A DNA stretch of 64,000 bases from Sphingomonas sp. UBA978. GTDB lineage: Bacteria; Pseudomonadota; Alphaproteobacteria; Sphingomonadales; Sphingomonadaceae. Shown piece after piece: positions 8,874-18,434 of this stretch. Below the pieces are notes generated by a model. It was not told where the DNA came from. It did no database searches and saw nothing but the letters and a program-made list of their open reading frames with translations. The translations under genes and the position numbers were made by a program. Position 1 is the stretch's first letter; every line of letters starts with the position of its first letter. Location: positions 147,957 to 211,956 of the forward strand of contig NZ_DBBS01000015.1 of the NCBI RefSeq assembly GCF_002292295.1, read 5' to 3'.

Positions 8874-9562
8874 GACAGCACGCCTTCGTGGAGGCGCATG
8901 ACGCGGTCCATCTTCTGCGCCAGCCGTTCGTTATGGGTGGCGATCAGCGCCGCCGAGCCCTCGCCGCGGACGAGGCGGAGGAATTCGGCGAGCACGATGT
9001 CGGCGGTATGTTCGTCGAGATTGCCGGTCGGTTCGTCCGCCAGCACCAGCGCGGGCCGGTTGGCGAGCGCGCGGGCGACGGCGACGCGCTGCTGCTCGCC
9101 GCCCGACAGCTGGCTCGGCCGGTGGGTCAGGCGATGGCCGAGGCCGAGCGCGGTCAGCAGCGCCACCGCGCGATCGTCGGCGGGCTTGCGCTCGGCGCCA
9201 TGGACGAGCTGCGGCAGCACGACATTCTCGGTCGCGTTGAAGTCCGGCAGCAGATGGTGGAACTGGTAGACGAAGCCGAGATGGTCGCGGCGCATGATCG
9301 TGCGTCCATGCGCGTCGAGCTTCGCCGCTTCGGTGCCGGCGATGCGGATCGAGCCCTGAAAGCCGCCCTCGAGCAGGCCGACCGCCTGGAGCAGCGTCGA
9401 CTTGCCCGACCCGGACGGGCCGACCAGTGCGACGATCTCGCCCGGTGCGACCGCGAGGTCGACGCCGCGCAGGACGTGGATCGTCTCCCCGCCCTGGGTG
9501 AAGCTGCGGGTGAGGCTGGTGGTCTGGAGGACCGCGACCGGGGCGGCGGCGATGTCATTCAT
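8870..9562 (-). CDS. lolD: lipoprotein-releasing ABC transporter ATPase
   Basis: An ATPase of 230 aa that powers extraction of outer-membrane lipoproteins from the inner membrane. It has Walker A GPSGSGKST (48-56), the signature LSGGEQQ (152-158) and Walker B LVLADEPTGNLD. FVYQFHHLLPDFNATENV is the LolD-family Q-loop segment. It overlaps the permease gene by 8 bp, and the pair forms one operon. A MacB-type exporter ATPase is the main alternative; pairing with a LolC/E-type permease favours LolD. Confidence 0.9.
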   Translation of the reverse strand: MNDIAAAPVAVLQTTSLTRSFTQGGETIHVLRGVDLAVAPGEIVALVGPSGSGKSTLLQAVGLLEGGFQGSIRIAGTEAAKLDAHGRTIMRRDHLGFVYQFHHLLPDFNATENVVLPQLVHGAERKPADDRAVALLTALGLGHRLTHRPSQLSGGEQQRVAVARALANRPALVLADEPTGNLDEHTADIVLAEFLRLVRGEGSAALIATHNERLAQKMDRVMRLHEGVLS

Positions 9563-10799
9563 AACGCAGCACCTGCACCGGATCGGTGCTCGCCGCCTTC
9601 CACGCCGGGTAGAGCGTGGCGAGGAAGCTGAACACCAGCGCCATCAGCGCGATGATGACGATCTCGACCGGGTCGGTCTTCGACGGCAATTCGGTGAGAT
9701 AGCGGATCGACGGGTCCCACAGATTCTGCCCGGTGATGAGCTGGACGAGGTTCACGACCGCCTGCCGGTAGAAGAGGAAGATGAAGCCGAGCACGAGGCC
9801 GGCGAGCGTGCCAAGTGCGCCGATCGTCGTGCCGACGACCATGAAGATGCGCATCAGCCCGCCGCGCGTAGCGCCCATCGTCCGCAGGATCGCGATGTCG
9901 CGCGTCTTGGCGCGGACCAGCATGATGAGCGAGGAGAGGATGTTGAACACCGCGACGAGGATGATGATCGACAGCACGGTGAACATCGCGACGCGCTCTA
10001 CCTCCAGCGCCTGGAACAGCTGCGCGTTCATGCTGCGCCAGTCGGCGATCACGGCATTGCCGCCGAGCGTGTCGGCGAGCGGCGCGAGTATCGGCCCGAC
10101 CCGGTCGGCATCGGTCGTCTGCAATTCGATCATGCCGACGCTGTCGCCGAGCAGCAGCAGCGTCTGCGCGTCCTGCAACGGCATCAGCACATAGGCCTTG
10201 TCGTAATCGTAGAGCCCGATCTCGAAGATCGCGCCGACCTTGTAGCTGACGATGCGCGGCACGGTGCCGAACGGCGTCGTCTGCCCCTGCGGACTGAACA
10301 GCGAGACGTCGCTGCCGACCTGCGCGCCGAGCGCCTCCGCCAGCCGCGAGCCGAGCGCGATCTGGCCGTTGCCGGCGCGGATGCCGGAGAGCGATCCCAT
10401 GATGAGCTTGCCGCCGATCATCCGGCGGACGTCGGCATCGGCGAGGCCGCGGACCAGCACCGCCTCGGCCCGGCCGTTGTAGGTGGCGGCGAGCGGCTGT
10501 TCCACCATCGGCACCGCCGAGGTGACGCCGGGCGTGCGCCGCGCCTCCGCGACGATCTCGCGCCAGTCGGGCAGGCGGCCGCCCGCGCTCTGGATGACGG
10601 CATGGCCGTTCAGCCCGACGATCTTGTCGAACAGTTCGGCGCGGAAGCCGTTCATCACGCTCATCACGATGACGAGCGCGGCGACGCCGAGCATCACCGC
10701 GACGAGGCTGATGGACGCGACCAGGAAGATGAACGCCTCTCCCTTGCCCGGGAGCAGGTAGCGCCGGGCGATCATCCGTTCGTAGCGTGAGAGGATCAT
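9555..10799 (-). CDS. lipoprotein-releasing ABC transporter permease (LolC/LolE family)
   Basis: A protein of 414 aa with one N-terminal helix (about residues 22-44), a large periplasmic MacB-like domain and three C-terminal helices. The first helix region EAFIFLVASISLVAVMLGVA and the following MSVMNGFRAELFDKIVGLNGH are hallmark LolC/E sequences. Only one permease gene is present, so the transporter is probably a homodimer, as in other alphaproteobacteria. The start MILSRYERMIARRYL at 10,799 was preferred over an upstream open extension. It heads the operon. Confidence 0.88.
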   Translation of the reverse strand: MILSRYERMIARRYLLPGKGEAFIFLVASISLVAVMLGVAALVIVMSVMNGFRAELFDKIVGLNGHAVIQSAGGRLPDWREIVAEARRTPGVTSAVPMVEQPLAATYNGRAEAVLVRGLADADVRRMIGGKLIMGSLSGIRAGNGQIALGSRLAEALGAQVGSDVSLFSPQGQTTPFGTVPRIVSYKVGAIFEIGLYDYDKAYVLMPLQDAQTLLLLGDSVGMIELQTTDADRVGPILAPLADTLGGNAVIADWRSMNAQLFQALEVERVAMFTVLSIIILVAVFNILSSLIMLVRAKTRDIAILRTMGATRGGLMRIFMVVGTTIGALGTLAGLVLGFIFLFYRQAVVNLVQLITGQNLWDPSIRYLTELPSKTDPVEIVIIALMALVFSFLATLYPAWKAASTDPVQVLRYE

Positions 10800-10924
10800 G
10801 GGCCGAGGCTCTAGGAGAGGCCGGGGCGACACGCAACAAATGTTGCGGATTCGACACAGGGTTCCGCCAATCGAAAACCGCACCCCATATTGACGGTGAC
10901 AAAGCCGGTGCGGCTGCCTAGCAA

Positions 10925-11130
10925 ACACTCATCTGAGACACAGGCAACGGCCGTGGTTCGGGGAAGAGCGGAACGACAATGCAGCGAAATACGCGCGTGT
11001 CGGGATGCGACCTAAGGGGGCTGACGGGTTTCTCGTCACGCAGGCGCCCGGATCGGAAACGGTCCGGGCGTTTGCCGTTCTGGCGGCCCGCAGACTGCCC
11101 GCAAAAAGCGCCGGGCAGAGGGAGGGAGCT
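10925..11130 (+). ncRNA. candidate structured RNA in the lolC/E-TonB receptor gap
   Basis: The 466-nt gap 10,800-11,265 has no convincing protein gene but holds three clean hairpins in 100 nt. These are TGACG/CGTCA (11,022-11,026 with 11,034-11,038), an 8-bp stem CGCCCGGA/TCCGGGCG (11,045-11,052 with 11,063-11,070) followed by TTT, and a 7-bp stem CTGCCCG/CGGGCAG (11,095-11,101 with 11,112-11,118). The second resembles a Rho-independent terminator on the plus strand. I do not recognise an RNA family; boundaries are approximate. Confidence 0.3.
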
Positions 11131-11265
11131 TCCATTTCGCGCCCGCTGTCCGGCAATTCCGTCTATCGCAGATCAATCCTGAACGGCACGATAACGTGGC
11201 GATCGTGTTGCCCCCTCCCGGTCATCCTGCCCAACCGGCAGGGATGACGGGGCGGCGGCGCGGCG

Positions 11266-13776
11266 TCAGAAGCTCTTCGACAGCGTGATGCCATAGGTGC
11301 GCGGATCGCCGACGTTGCCGGCGATCAGGCCGGTGTTGCCGGGGGTCGTCGCCAGCACTTCGTAATATTCGGTGTCGAAGACGTTGCGGACCCAGCCGAA
11401 GGCGTTGAACCCTGCGTCGGTGCGGAACCCGAACCGCGCGTTGGTCAGCGTATAGCCGCCGATATCGGTATAGATGGAGCGCGAGGCATTGGACGAGAAC
11501 TTAGTCCGCGAGCTGGCATCGATGCCGAGATAGACCTCGCCATCCTGCCCGAACACCTTCGTCGGCAGATTGTATTCGCCGCCATAGGAGAAGGCGAATT
11601 TCGAGATGCCCGGCATCCACTGGCCCGAGATGTCGCAGACGATCGGGCTGTTGGTGCCCGGCTGGCCCGGCGCGCCGATCGTCGGATTGGCCGCGATCGG
11701 CGTGCCGCCGCCCGACAGTTCCGGCGGGCACGGCGCGTTCTTGAAGTCGAGGTAGCGCGCGTCGCTGAACGCACCGTTGGTGTAGAGCGTGAACCGCTCG
11801 CTCGGCCGGATCGAGAAGTCGGCCTCGATCCCCCGCACCCGCACCTTGCCCGCATTGGCGAGATAGCCGCGCAGCGTCGAGGTCGAGCTGTTGTTCACCA
11901 CCGCCTGATAGTCGCGGATCTCGGTCCAATAGGCGGTGACGTTGAGCGTCGCCTTGCGATCCCAGAATTGCGACTTGGCGCCGAGTTCGAAATGGTCGAC
12001 CTTTTCGGGCGCGATCTGCGCCAGCTGCGTCTGCACGACGCCGTTGACGACCGGCACGCCGTTGAGGTTCAGACCGCCCGATTTGAACGTGTGCGCGTAG
12101 GTGGCGTAGACCAGCACGTCGCGGGCCGGCTTGTACGAACCGGTGATGTCGTAGGTAACGTTCCACGCGCGATACGCCTCGTCGTTGAACGCCTGCGGCT
12201 GGATCGCGTCGCGCTGCGCCGCCTGCCGCGCGGTGCCGCCGCTATAGGGGACGAGATTGCCCTGCGCGTCGCGGACGATGCTGACGTAGCTGCCGACCTT
12301 GTCGTCATAGTTGAGCCGCACGCCCGGCGACAGGGTGAAGCGGTCGTCGATCTTCCAGTTGAGCTTGCCGAACACCGCGCCCGAAAAGTTCTTGAGGCGG
12401 ATGTCGTTCGCCGCGGTCAGCCCGTCGAGGACCGAGGGATCGTTCGCCAGCAGGGGCGATCCCGGAACGCTCGTGTCGCGGGTCGACGGGTTGATGAGCC
12501 AGCGGCTCGCCGCCCTGCCCTGCCGCTGCGTGCCGGTGGTATGGATGTCCTGATAGAAGCCGAACAGGCCGATGACATAGTCGAGCTTGGTCCCGCCGCC
12601 GGCATAGCGGAATTCCTGCGTATACTGGCTCTGGTGCGTCGGATTCTGCGACAGCGTCGTGATCGGCAGGCCGGTGAAGTCGCGATCGTTGGCGGGCAGC
12701 CAGTCCCAGAAGCGGAAGGCGCTGACCGAGGTCAGCGTGCCCGAGCCGAGCTTGTATTCGCCGCGCAGCGACAGCCCGCCGAGGATGTTGCGCGCGTTGA
12801 GCGAGGCGTCGAGGTCGGTCAGCCGGTCGAAGGCGTCGCGGCTGGGCGGTTCGTAATTGAGCGCGCGCGCGAGCGCGTCGAACTGGCGGTTGAGCGGCCG
12901 CTGCGTCGCGCCGACGCGGACGAAGATCTGCGCGCAGCACACGGGGTTCTGGCGGCTGTAGTCGCCCGACAGCGTGAAGCTGAGATCGGGCGAGGCATTC
13001 CACAGGATCGCGGTGCGCAGACCGATATTGTCCTGACTGTTGACATACTGGCTGGTCGCGACATTGCGGACGGTGCCGCGGCGGCCGGTGGTGGTGAGCC
13101 CCAGCCGGATCGCAATATCGTCGGTCAGCGGACCGGACACCGACGCCTTCGCCTGCTTGAATTCGAGATTGCCGAGGCTGACCTCGGCGCGGCCGTCGAA
13201 GGTGAAGCTGGGCGGCTTGCTGGTGATGTTGATCGCTCCGGCGACCGTGTTTTTGCCGTACAGCGTCCCCTGCGGCCCGCGCAGCGTCTCGATCTGCTGG
13301 ACGTCGAGGAAATCGAGCGTCGCGACCGCGACCCGGCTGAGATAGACCTGGTCGATATAGACGCCTACACCCTGGTCGATCCCGTCGTTGGTCAGGCCCA
13401 GCGGCGCGCCCAAGCCGCGGATGTTGACCGAGGAATTGCGCGGATTGGTCGAATAGAATTGCAGCGTCGGCTGCAATTGCTGGAGCCGCGCGACGTTGAA
13501 GCTGCCGGTGCTGTCGAGCTCCTTCACCCCCACGACCGAGATCGGGATGGGTACGTTCTGCACCGACTCTGCGCGGCGGCGAGCGGTGACGACGATGTCG
13601 CCGGCAACCGAACTGCGCTGGATCGCCGCTTCAGGCGGCAGGGGTGCCGGTTCGTCGGCCTGCACCTCGATCGCCTGTGCGGGAACGGCCTGGGCCGGTG
13701 ACGACGGCAAGGGCGGCGGCGTGGACTGGGCGGCCGATGCCTGACCGGCGAGTAGAAAGGCTAGAGTCCACGACAT
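11266..13776 (-). CDS. TonB-dependent receptor
   Basis: An 836-aa outer-membrane barrel. A short signal peptide ends QASA before a proline/alanine-rich linker. A TonB-box-like region GDIVVTARRRAE leads into the plug (NVPIPISVVG ... RGPQGTLYGKNTVAGAINI), and the barrel ends in the terminal SF needed for outer-membrane insertion. The plug is like those of receptors for iron chelates or plant-derived carbohydrates and phenolics in sphingomonads. The substrate cannot be assigned. It is transcribed alone and divergently from hsp20. Confidence 0.88.
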   Translation of the reverse strand: MSWTLAFLLAGQASAAQSTPPPLPSSPAQAVPAQAIEVQADEPAPLPPEAAIQRSSVAGDIVVTARRRAESVQNVPIPISVVGVKELDSTGSFNVARLQQLQPTLQFYSTNPRNSSVNIRGLGAPLGLTNDGIDQGVGVYIDQVYLSRVAVATLDFLDVQQIETLRGPQGTLYGKNTVAGAINITSKPPSFTFDGRAEVSLGNLEFKQAKASVSGPLTDDIAIRLGLTTTGRRGTVRNVATSQYVNSQDNIGLRTAILWNASPDLSFTLSGDYSRQNPVCCAQIFVRVGATQRPLNRQFDALARALNYEPPSRDAFDRLTDLDASLNARNILGGLSLRGEYKLGSGTLTSVSAFRFWDWLPANDRDFTGLPITTLSQNPTHQSQYTQEFRYAGGGTKLDYVIGLFGFYQDIHTTGTQRQGRAASRWLINPSTRDTSVPGSPLLANDPSVLDGLTAANDIRLKNFSGAVFGKLNWKIDDRFTLSPGVRLNYDDKVGSYVSIVRDAQGNLVPYSGGTARQAAQRDAIQPQAFNDEAYRAWNVTYDITGSYKPARDVLVYATYAHTFKSGGLNLNGVPVVNGVVQTQLAQIAPEKVDHFELGAKSQFWDRKATLNVTAYWTEIRDYQAVVNNSSTSTLRGYLANAGKVRVRGIEADFSIRPSERFTLYTNGAFSDARYLDFKNAPCPPELSGGGTPIAANPTIGAPGQPGTNSPIVCDISGQWMPGISKFAFSYGGEYNLPTKVFGQDGEVYLGIDASSRTKFSSNASRSIYTDIGGYTLTNARFGFRTDAGFNAFGWVRNVFDTEYYEVLATTPGNTGLIAGNVGDPRTYGITLSKSF

Positions 13777-13939
13777 GCAATGCTCCCTGAGGTTCTTTTG
13801 CCGCTAAACTCTACTGTTCCGGGGGATGTTCAATGCGGCCCAAGCTTGGGCGTGGCAAAGCGGGGCTTCGGCACCGTAAAATTCCGCGCCCATGCCTCTT
13901 GAAGCCGGATCGGCACCAACCAGATAGGTAAAGCGCGGC

Positions 13940-14016
13940 GCCGATGACGGGCCGTGCACCGGCATCGCACAGACGTGGATGCCGTCGTTCAACTCGCTTC
14001 CTTTGGAGGATTTGAC
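13940..14016 (+). promoter_or_regulatory. ROSE-like RNA thermometer upstream of hsp20
   Basis: The leader contains a stem GGCATC/GATGCC (13,961-13,966 with 13,978-13,983). Directly before the start codon lies TCGCTTCCTTTGGAGGAT, in which CTTCC can pair with the GGAGG ribosome site. TCGCT fits the UYGCU motif described opposite the Shine-Dalgarno in ROSE elements of alphaproteobacterial small heat-shock genes. Masking the ribosome site at low temperature is inferred; it was not folded computationally. Confidence 0.6.
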
Positions 14017-14484
14017 ATGCGACTCGACCTGACCCCCTATCGCCGCTCGACCATCGGTTTCGACCGTCTGTTCGACATGCTGGAAAGCAACGCACGCGCC
14101 GCGACGGCGGAGAATTACCCGCCCTTCAACCTCGAACGCCTCGCCGAGGATCGCTATCGCATCACGCTGGCGGTGGCCGGCTTCGCGCGCGACGAGATCG
14201 AGATCACCGCGCAGCAGAATTTGCTGCTCGTCGCCGGGCGGAAGGACGACAAGGCGACCGGCGCGCAGTTCCTGCACGTCGGCATCGCCAACCGCAGCTT
14301 CGAACGCCGGTTCGAGCTCGCCGATTTCGTGTTCGTGCAGGACGCACGGATGAACGACGGCCTGCTGGTGATCGACTTGGTCCGCGAGGTGCCCGAGGCG
14401 ATGAAGCCCAAGAGCATCGCGATTAAGACCGGCGCGCCGCTGGCCGCGGTCGAGGACAAGGCGGACGTGGCCGAAGCCGCGTAA
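14017..14484 (+). CDS. small heat-shock protein Hsp20
   Basis: A chaperone of 155 aa with an alpha-crystallin domain: YPPFNLERLAEDRYRITLAVAGFARDEI, then LHVGIANRSFERRFELAD. This matches the IbpA/HspA class A proteins of alphaproteobacteria, which hold unfolded proteins during heat stress. The start MRLDLTPYRR follows GGAGGA at 14,005-14,010. The conserved IxI-like C-terminal anchor is SIAIKTG. It has its own terminator, and the leader looks like a heat-sensing RNA. Confidence 0.92.
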   Translation: MRLDLTPYRRSTIGFDRLFDMLESNARAATAENYPPFNLERLAEDRYRITLAVAGFARDEIEITAQQNLLLVAGRKDDKATGAQFLHVGIANRSFERRFELADFVFVQDARMNDGLLVIDLVREVPEAMKPKSIAIKTGAPLAAVEDKADVAEAA

Positions 14485-14496
14485 CCCCTTTTCCGA

Positions 14497-14527
14497 AGCC
14501 CTCTCCCCCACCGGGAGAGGGCTTTTA
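14497..14527. terminator. bidirectional Rho-independent terminator
   Basis: An 11-bp perfect stem AGCCCTCTCCC/GGGAGAGGGCT with a 5-nt loop, followed by TTTT. It lies between the convergent hsp20 and pyrG genes and can serve both. Confidence 0.85.
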
Positions 14528-14530
14528 TCG

Positions 14531-16165
<1,635 letters not shown>

Positions 16166-16206
16166 GGGAGAAATCGCCTAGCGTGTTAAAGGGTCGAACG
16201 ACAAGA

Positions 16207-16229
16207 GCGCGCGGGGGCTACCCGCGCGC
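16207..16229 (-). terminator. hairpin between secG and pyrG
   Basis: A perfect 9-bp stem GCGCGCGGG/CCCGCGCGC with a 5-nt loop lies in the 89-nt gap after secG. The U tract on the minus strand is weak (TCTTGTCG), so it may attenuate rather than fully stop transcription into pyrG. Confidence 0.45.
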
Positions 16230-16254
16230 GATTCACGATGAACGGTGGGTCGGC

Positions 16255-16608
16255 CTAGCGCTGCAGCGGCACCGCGCCGTTGTCGGCGGGGGCGTTCGGC
16301 ACGGCATCCTGCGCCGGCGCGAGCGGCGCCGCGGCGGGGGCCGCCGGGGGCGTGCGGGCGAGCGAGGTGTCGATCGTCTGCGTCTGGCGGCTCGCCGCGA
16401 TGAACGCGAGCGCGATCGACATGCAGACGAAGACCGTCGCCAGCACCGAGGTGGCGCGGGTGAGGAAATCCGCCGCGCCGCGGGCCGACATCAGGCCGGA
16501 CGGGCTGCCGCCCATGCCGAGGCCACCACCCTCCGACCGCTGCATCAGGATCACCGTCACGAGCGCGGCGGCGATGATGGCATGTACGACGAGAAGGAAG
16601 GTGAACAT
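16255..16608 (-). CDS. secG: preprotein translocase subunit SecG
   Basis: A protein of 117 aa with two membrane helices, MFTFLLVVHAIIAAALVTVI and SVLATVFVCMSIALAFIAAS. They are separated by the diagnostic LMQRSEGGGLGMGGS loop. It assists SecYEG-mediated export. The alanine/proline-rich C-terminal tail (TPPAAPAAAPLAPA) is typical for sphingomonads and is probably disordered. It is co-directional with pyrG. Confidence 0.93.
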   Translation of the reverse strand: MFTFLLVVHAIIAAALVTVILMQRSEGGGLGMGGSPSGLMSARGAADFLTRATSVLATVFVCMSIALAFIAASRQTQTIDTSLARTPPAAPAAAPLAPAQDAVPNAPADNGAVPLQR

Positions 16609-16820
16609 CTACGGTCCCGAATTTCGGATGAAGGCGCGCACATAGGCGAGGGATGTCCGGCGATCAACCTTGGCGGGCCGGGGAGCTTCGGACCCGCCCC
16701 GTACGCCCGCTGCCGTACTAATTGGCCAAAGCCGTTCATTTGACGGAAACCTGCGGGGTGCGGGGGCGTTATGACCGCGAAACAAAGCCCCGAAATCGGT
16801 GCAGAAACGGATATTTGATC

Positions 16821-17174
16821 GTGGGTACAGCCGCGCAATCGCTTGCGACCTGGATGACCGCGCTGGTCGATTACGTGCGGTCGGGAGAACCCGACCTGAC
16901 CAATCGCCAGATGGCGCTTCTCCTGCTCGTCTATCTCAATCCCGGCCCGCATACCGTGCGTGGCCTGGCCCGGGCGCTGAACGTCTCGAAGCCCGTCGTC
17001 ACGCGCGCCTTGAACAGGCTGGGTGCGCTCGGCTATCTGCGCCGGCAACGCGACGACAGCGACAAGCGCAATATCTTCGTCGCGCGTACTTCCGAAGGGG
17101 CAGAGTTTCTTGAAGAGTTCGGGCAATTCCTTGGCGAAGGCGACGCACGATCGCACCAGCCAGCCCTCGCGTAG
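16821..17174 (+). CDS. MarR family transcriptional regulator
   Basis: A protein of 117 aa with a winged-helix fold. HTVRGLARALNVSKPVVTRALNRL is the recognition helix region and DDSDKRNIFV is the wing. The N-terminal LATWMTALVDYVRSG and NRQMALLLLVYL form the dimerisation helices. The start is uncertain: GTG at 16,821 keeps the LATW segment I expect in homologues, while the ATG at 16,854 would drop it. It overlaps the next gene, which suggests an operon with the SH3-like gene and argC. The ligand is unknown. Confidence 0.75.
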   Translation: MGTAAQSLATWMTALVDYVRSGEPDLTNRQMALLLLVYLNPGPHTVRGLARALNVSKPVVTRALNRLGALGYLRRQRDDSDKRNIFVARTSEGAEFLEEFGQFLGEGDARSHQPALA

Positions 17175-17493
17175 GGCCTTCGCCCTCACCGGCCCCTCGG
17201 TCACGCTCGACCCCCGAACGCATGCGGTGCGCGGCGATCTCGCTGACGTTCGCCTTGCGGAACAGGTGTTTGCGCCACATTACGCAGCGCCGCTGAAGGC
17301 CAGGGCGTTGCACGCCATATCGCTGTTCTCGGATCGCAATCTCAGCGAGCCGCTGGCCGAGCTGCCGGCGGGCGCCGCCTTCGAGGTGCTCGAACTGGCC
17401 GGCCGCCACGCCTGGGGGCTTGCGATCCGCGCCAATCTGGTCGGCTATGTCGACCGGACCGCCCTCGACAAGGTATCGGATTTCGATTCGTGA
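17131..17493 (+). CDS. SH3-like domain protein
   Basis: A protein of about 120 aa whose C-terminal two thirds read as a bacterial SH3 domain: APLKARALHAISLFSDRN, LAELPAGAAFEVLEL, WGLAIRANLVGYVDRTAL. In NlpC/P60 hydrolases such a domain precedes the catalytic part, but no hydrolase follows here. The start is unclear; TTG at 17,131 is the best in-frame candidate and overlaps marR by 44 bp. Its stop overlaps the argC GTG. A role in cell-wall or ligand binding is only inferred. Confidence 0.6.
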   Translation: MAKATHDRTSQPSRRAFALTGPSVTLDPRTHAVRGDLADVRLAEQVFAPHYAAPLKARALHAISLFSDRNLSEPLAELPAGAAFEVLELAGRHAWGLAIRANLVGYVDRTALDKVSDFDS

Positions 17494-18419
17494 GCGTCAC
17501 CATATTCATCGACGGTGCGGTCGGCACCACCGGCATCGATATCCGCGACCGGTTGGCCGGACGCAGCGACCTGACCGTCGTCACGCTCGACGACGACCGG
17601 CGCAAGGATACGGCGGCGCGGGCCGAGGCGCTCAACGATGCCGATATCGCGATCCTCTGCCTGCCCGACGATGCCGCACGCGAGGCGGTGGCACTGGTCG
17701 AGCGCGGCACCACCCGCATCATCGACGCCTCCTCCGCGCACCGCGTCGCGCCGGGTTGGACCTATGGGTTCCCGGAACTGCGGGCGGGTCAGGCGCAGGC
17801 GATCGCCGATGCCCGGTTCGTGTCCAACCCCGGCTGCTATCCCACCGCCTTCCTCGCGCTGGTCGCGCCGCTGGTCCGCGCCGGACTGGTCCCGGCCGAC
17901 TGGCCGCTGACCTATAACGCCACGTCGGGCTATTCGGGCGGCGGCAAGGCGATGATTGCCGAATTCGAGGGCGGTGGCACCGACACCGCATTTCGCATCT
18001 ACGCGCTCTCGCTCGCGCACAAGCATCTGCCCGAGATGCGCGCCCATGCCGGTCTGGCGCATCCGCCGATCTTCGCGCCGGCGGTGGCGCGGCTCAATCG
18101 CGGCATGCTCGGCGAGGTACCGCTCCCGCTAAAGCAATTGCCGGGCAGCCCGAGTATCGCGCAGGTCGAGGACGTGCTCACCGCCGCCTATGCCGACAGC
18201 GCGCTCGTCTCCGTCGCGTCCGGCGGTGCCGCGGCGGTGGAGATCGAGGAGAATGCCGGCACCGACCGGATGACCCTGCGCGTCTGCGGCAACGCCGACA
18301 GCGGCCACGTCCGGCTCGTCGCGACGCTCGACAATCTCGGTAAGGGCGCCGGCGGTGCCGCCGTGCAGAACCTCAACATCCTGGCCGGGCTCGATCCGCT
18401 CGCCGGCCTCATCCTGTAA
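17490..18419 (+). CDS. argC: N-acetyl-gamma-glutamyl-phosphate reductase
   Basis: A protein of 309 aa that catalyses the NADPH-dependent third step of arginine biosynthesis. FIDGAVGTTGIDI is the nucleotide-binding start. The active-site cysteine lies in SNPGCYPT (Cys116), and HKHLPEM is the second family block. The ~310-aa length is the short (type 2) form seen in alphaproteobacteria. It starts with GTG overlapping the upstream stop by 4 bp. zwf follows after 15 nt, so the two may share transcripts. Confidence 0.93.
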   Translation: MSVTIFIDGAVGTTGIDIRDRLAGRSDLTVVTLDDDRRKDTAARAEALNDADIAILCLPDDAAREAVALVERGTTRIIDASSAHRVAPGWTYGFPELRAGQAQAIADARFVSNPGCYPTAFLALVAPLVRAGLVPADWPLTYNATSGYSGGGKAMIAEFEGGGTDTAFRIYALSLAHKHLPEMRAHAGLAHPPIFAPAVARLNRGMLGEVPLPLKQLPGSPSIAQVEDVLTAAYADSALVSVASGGAAAVEIEENAGTDRMTLRVCGNADSGHVRLVATLDNLGKGAGGAAVQNLNILAGLDPLAGLIL

Positions 18420-18434
18420 ACGCAAAGGATCGTC

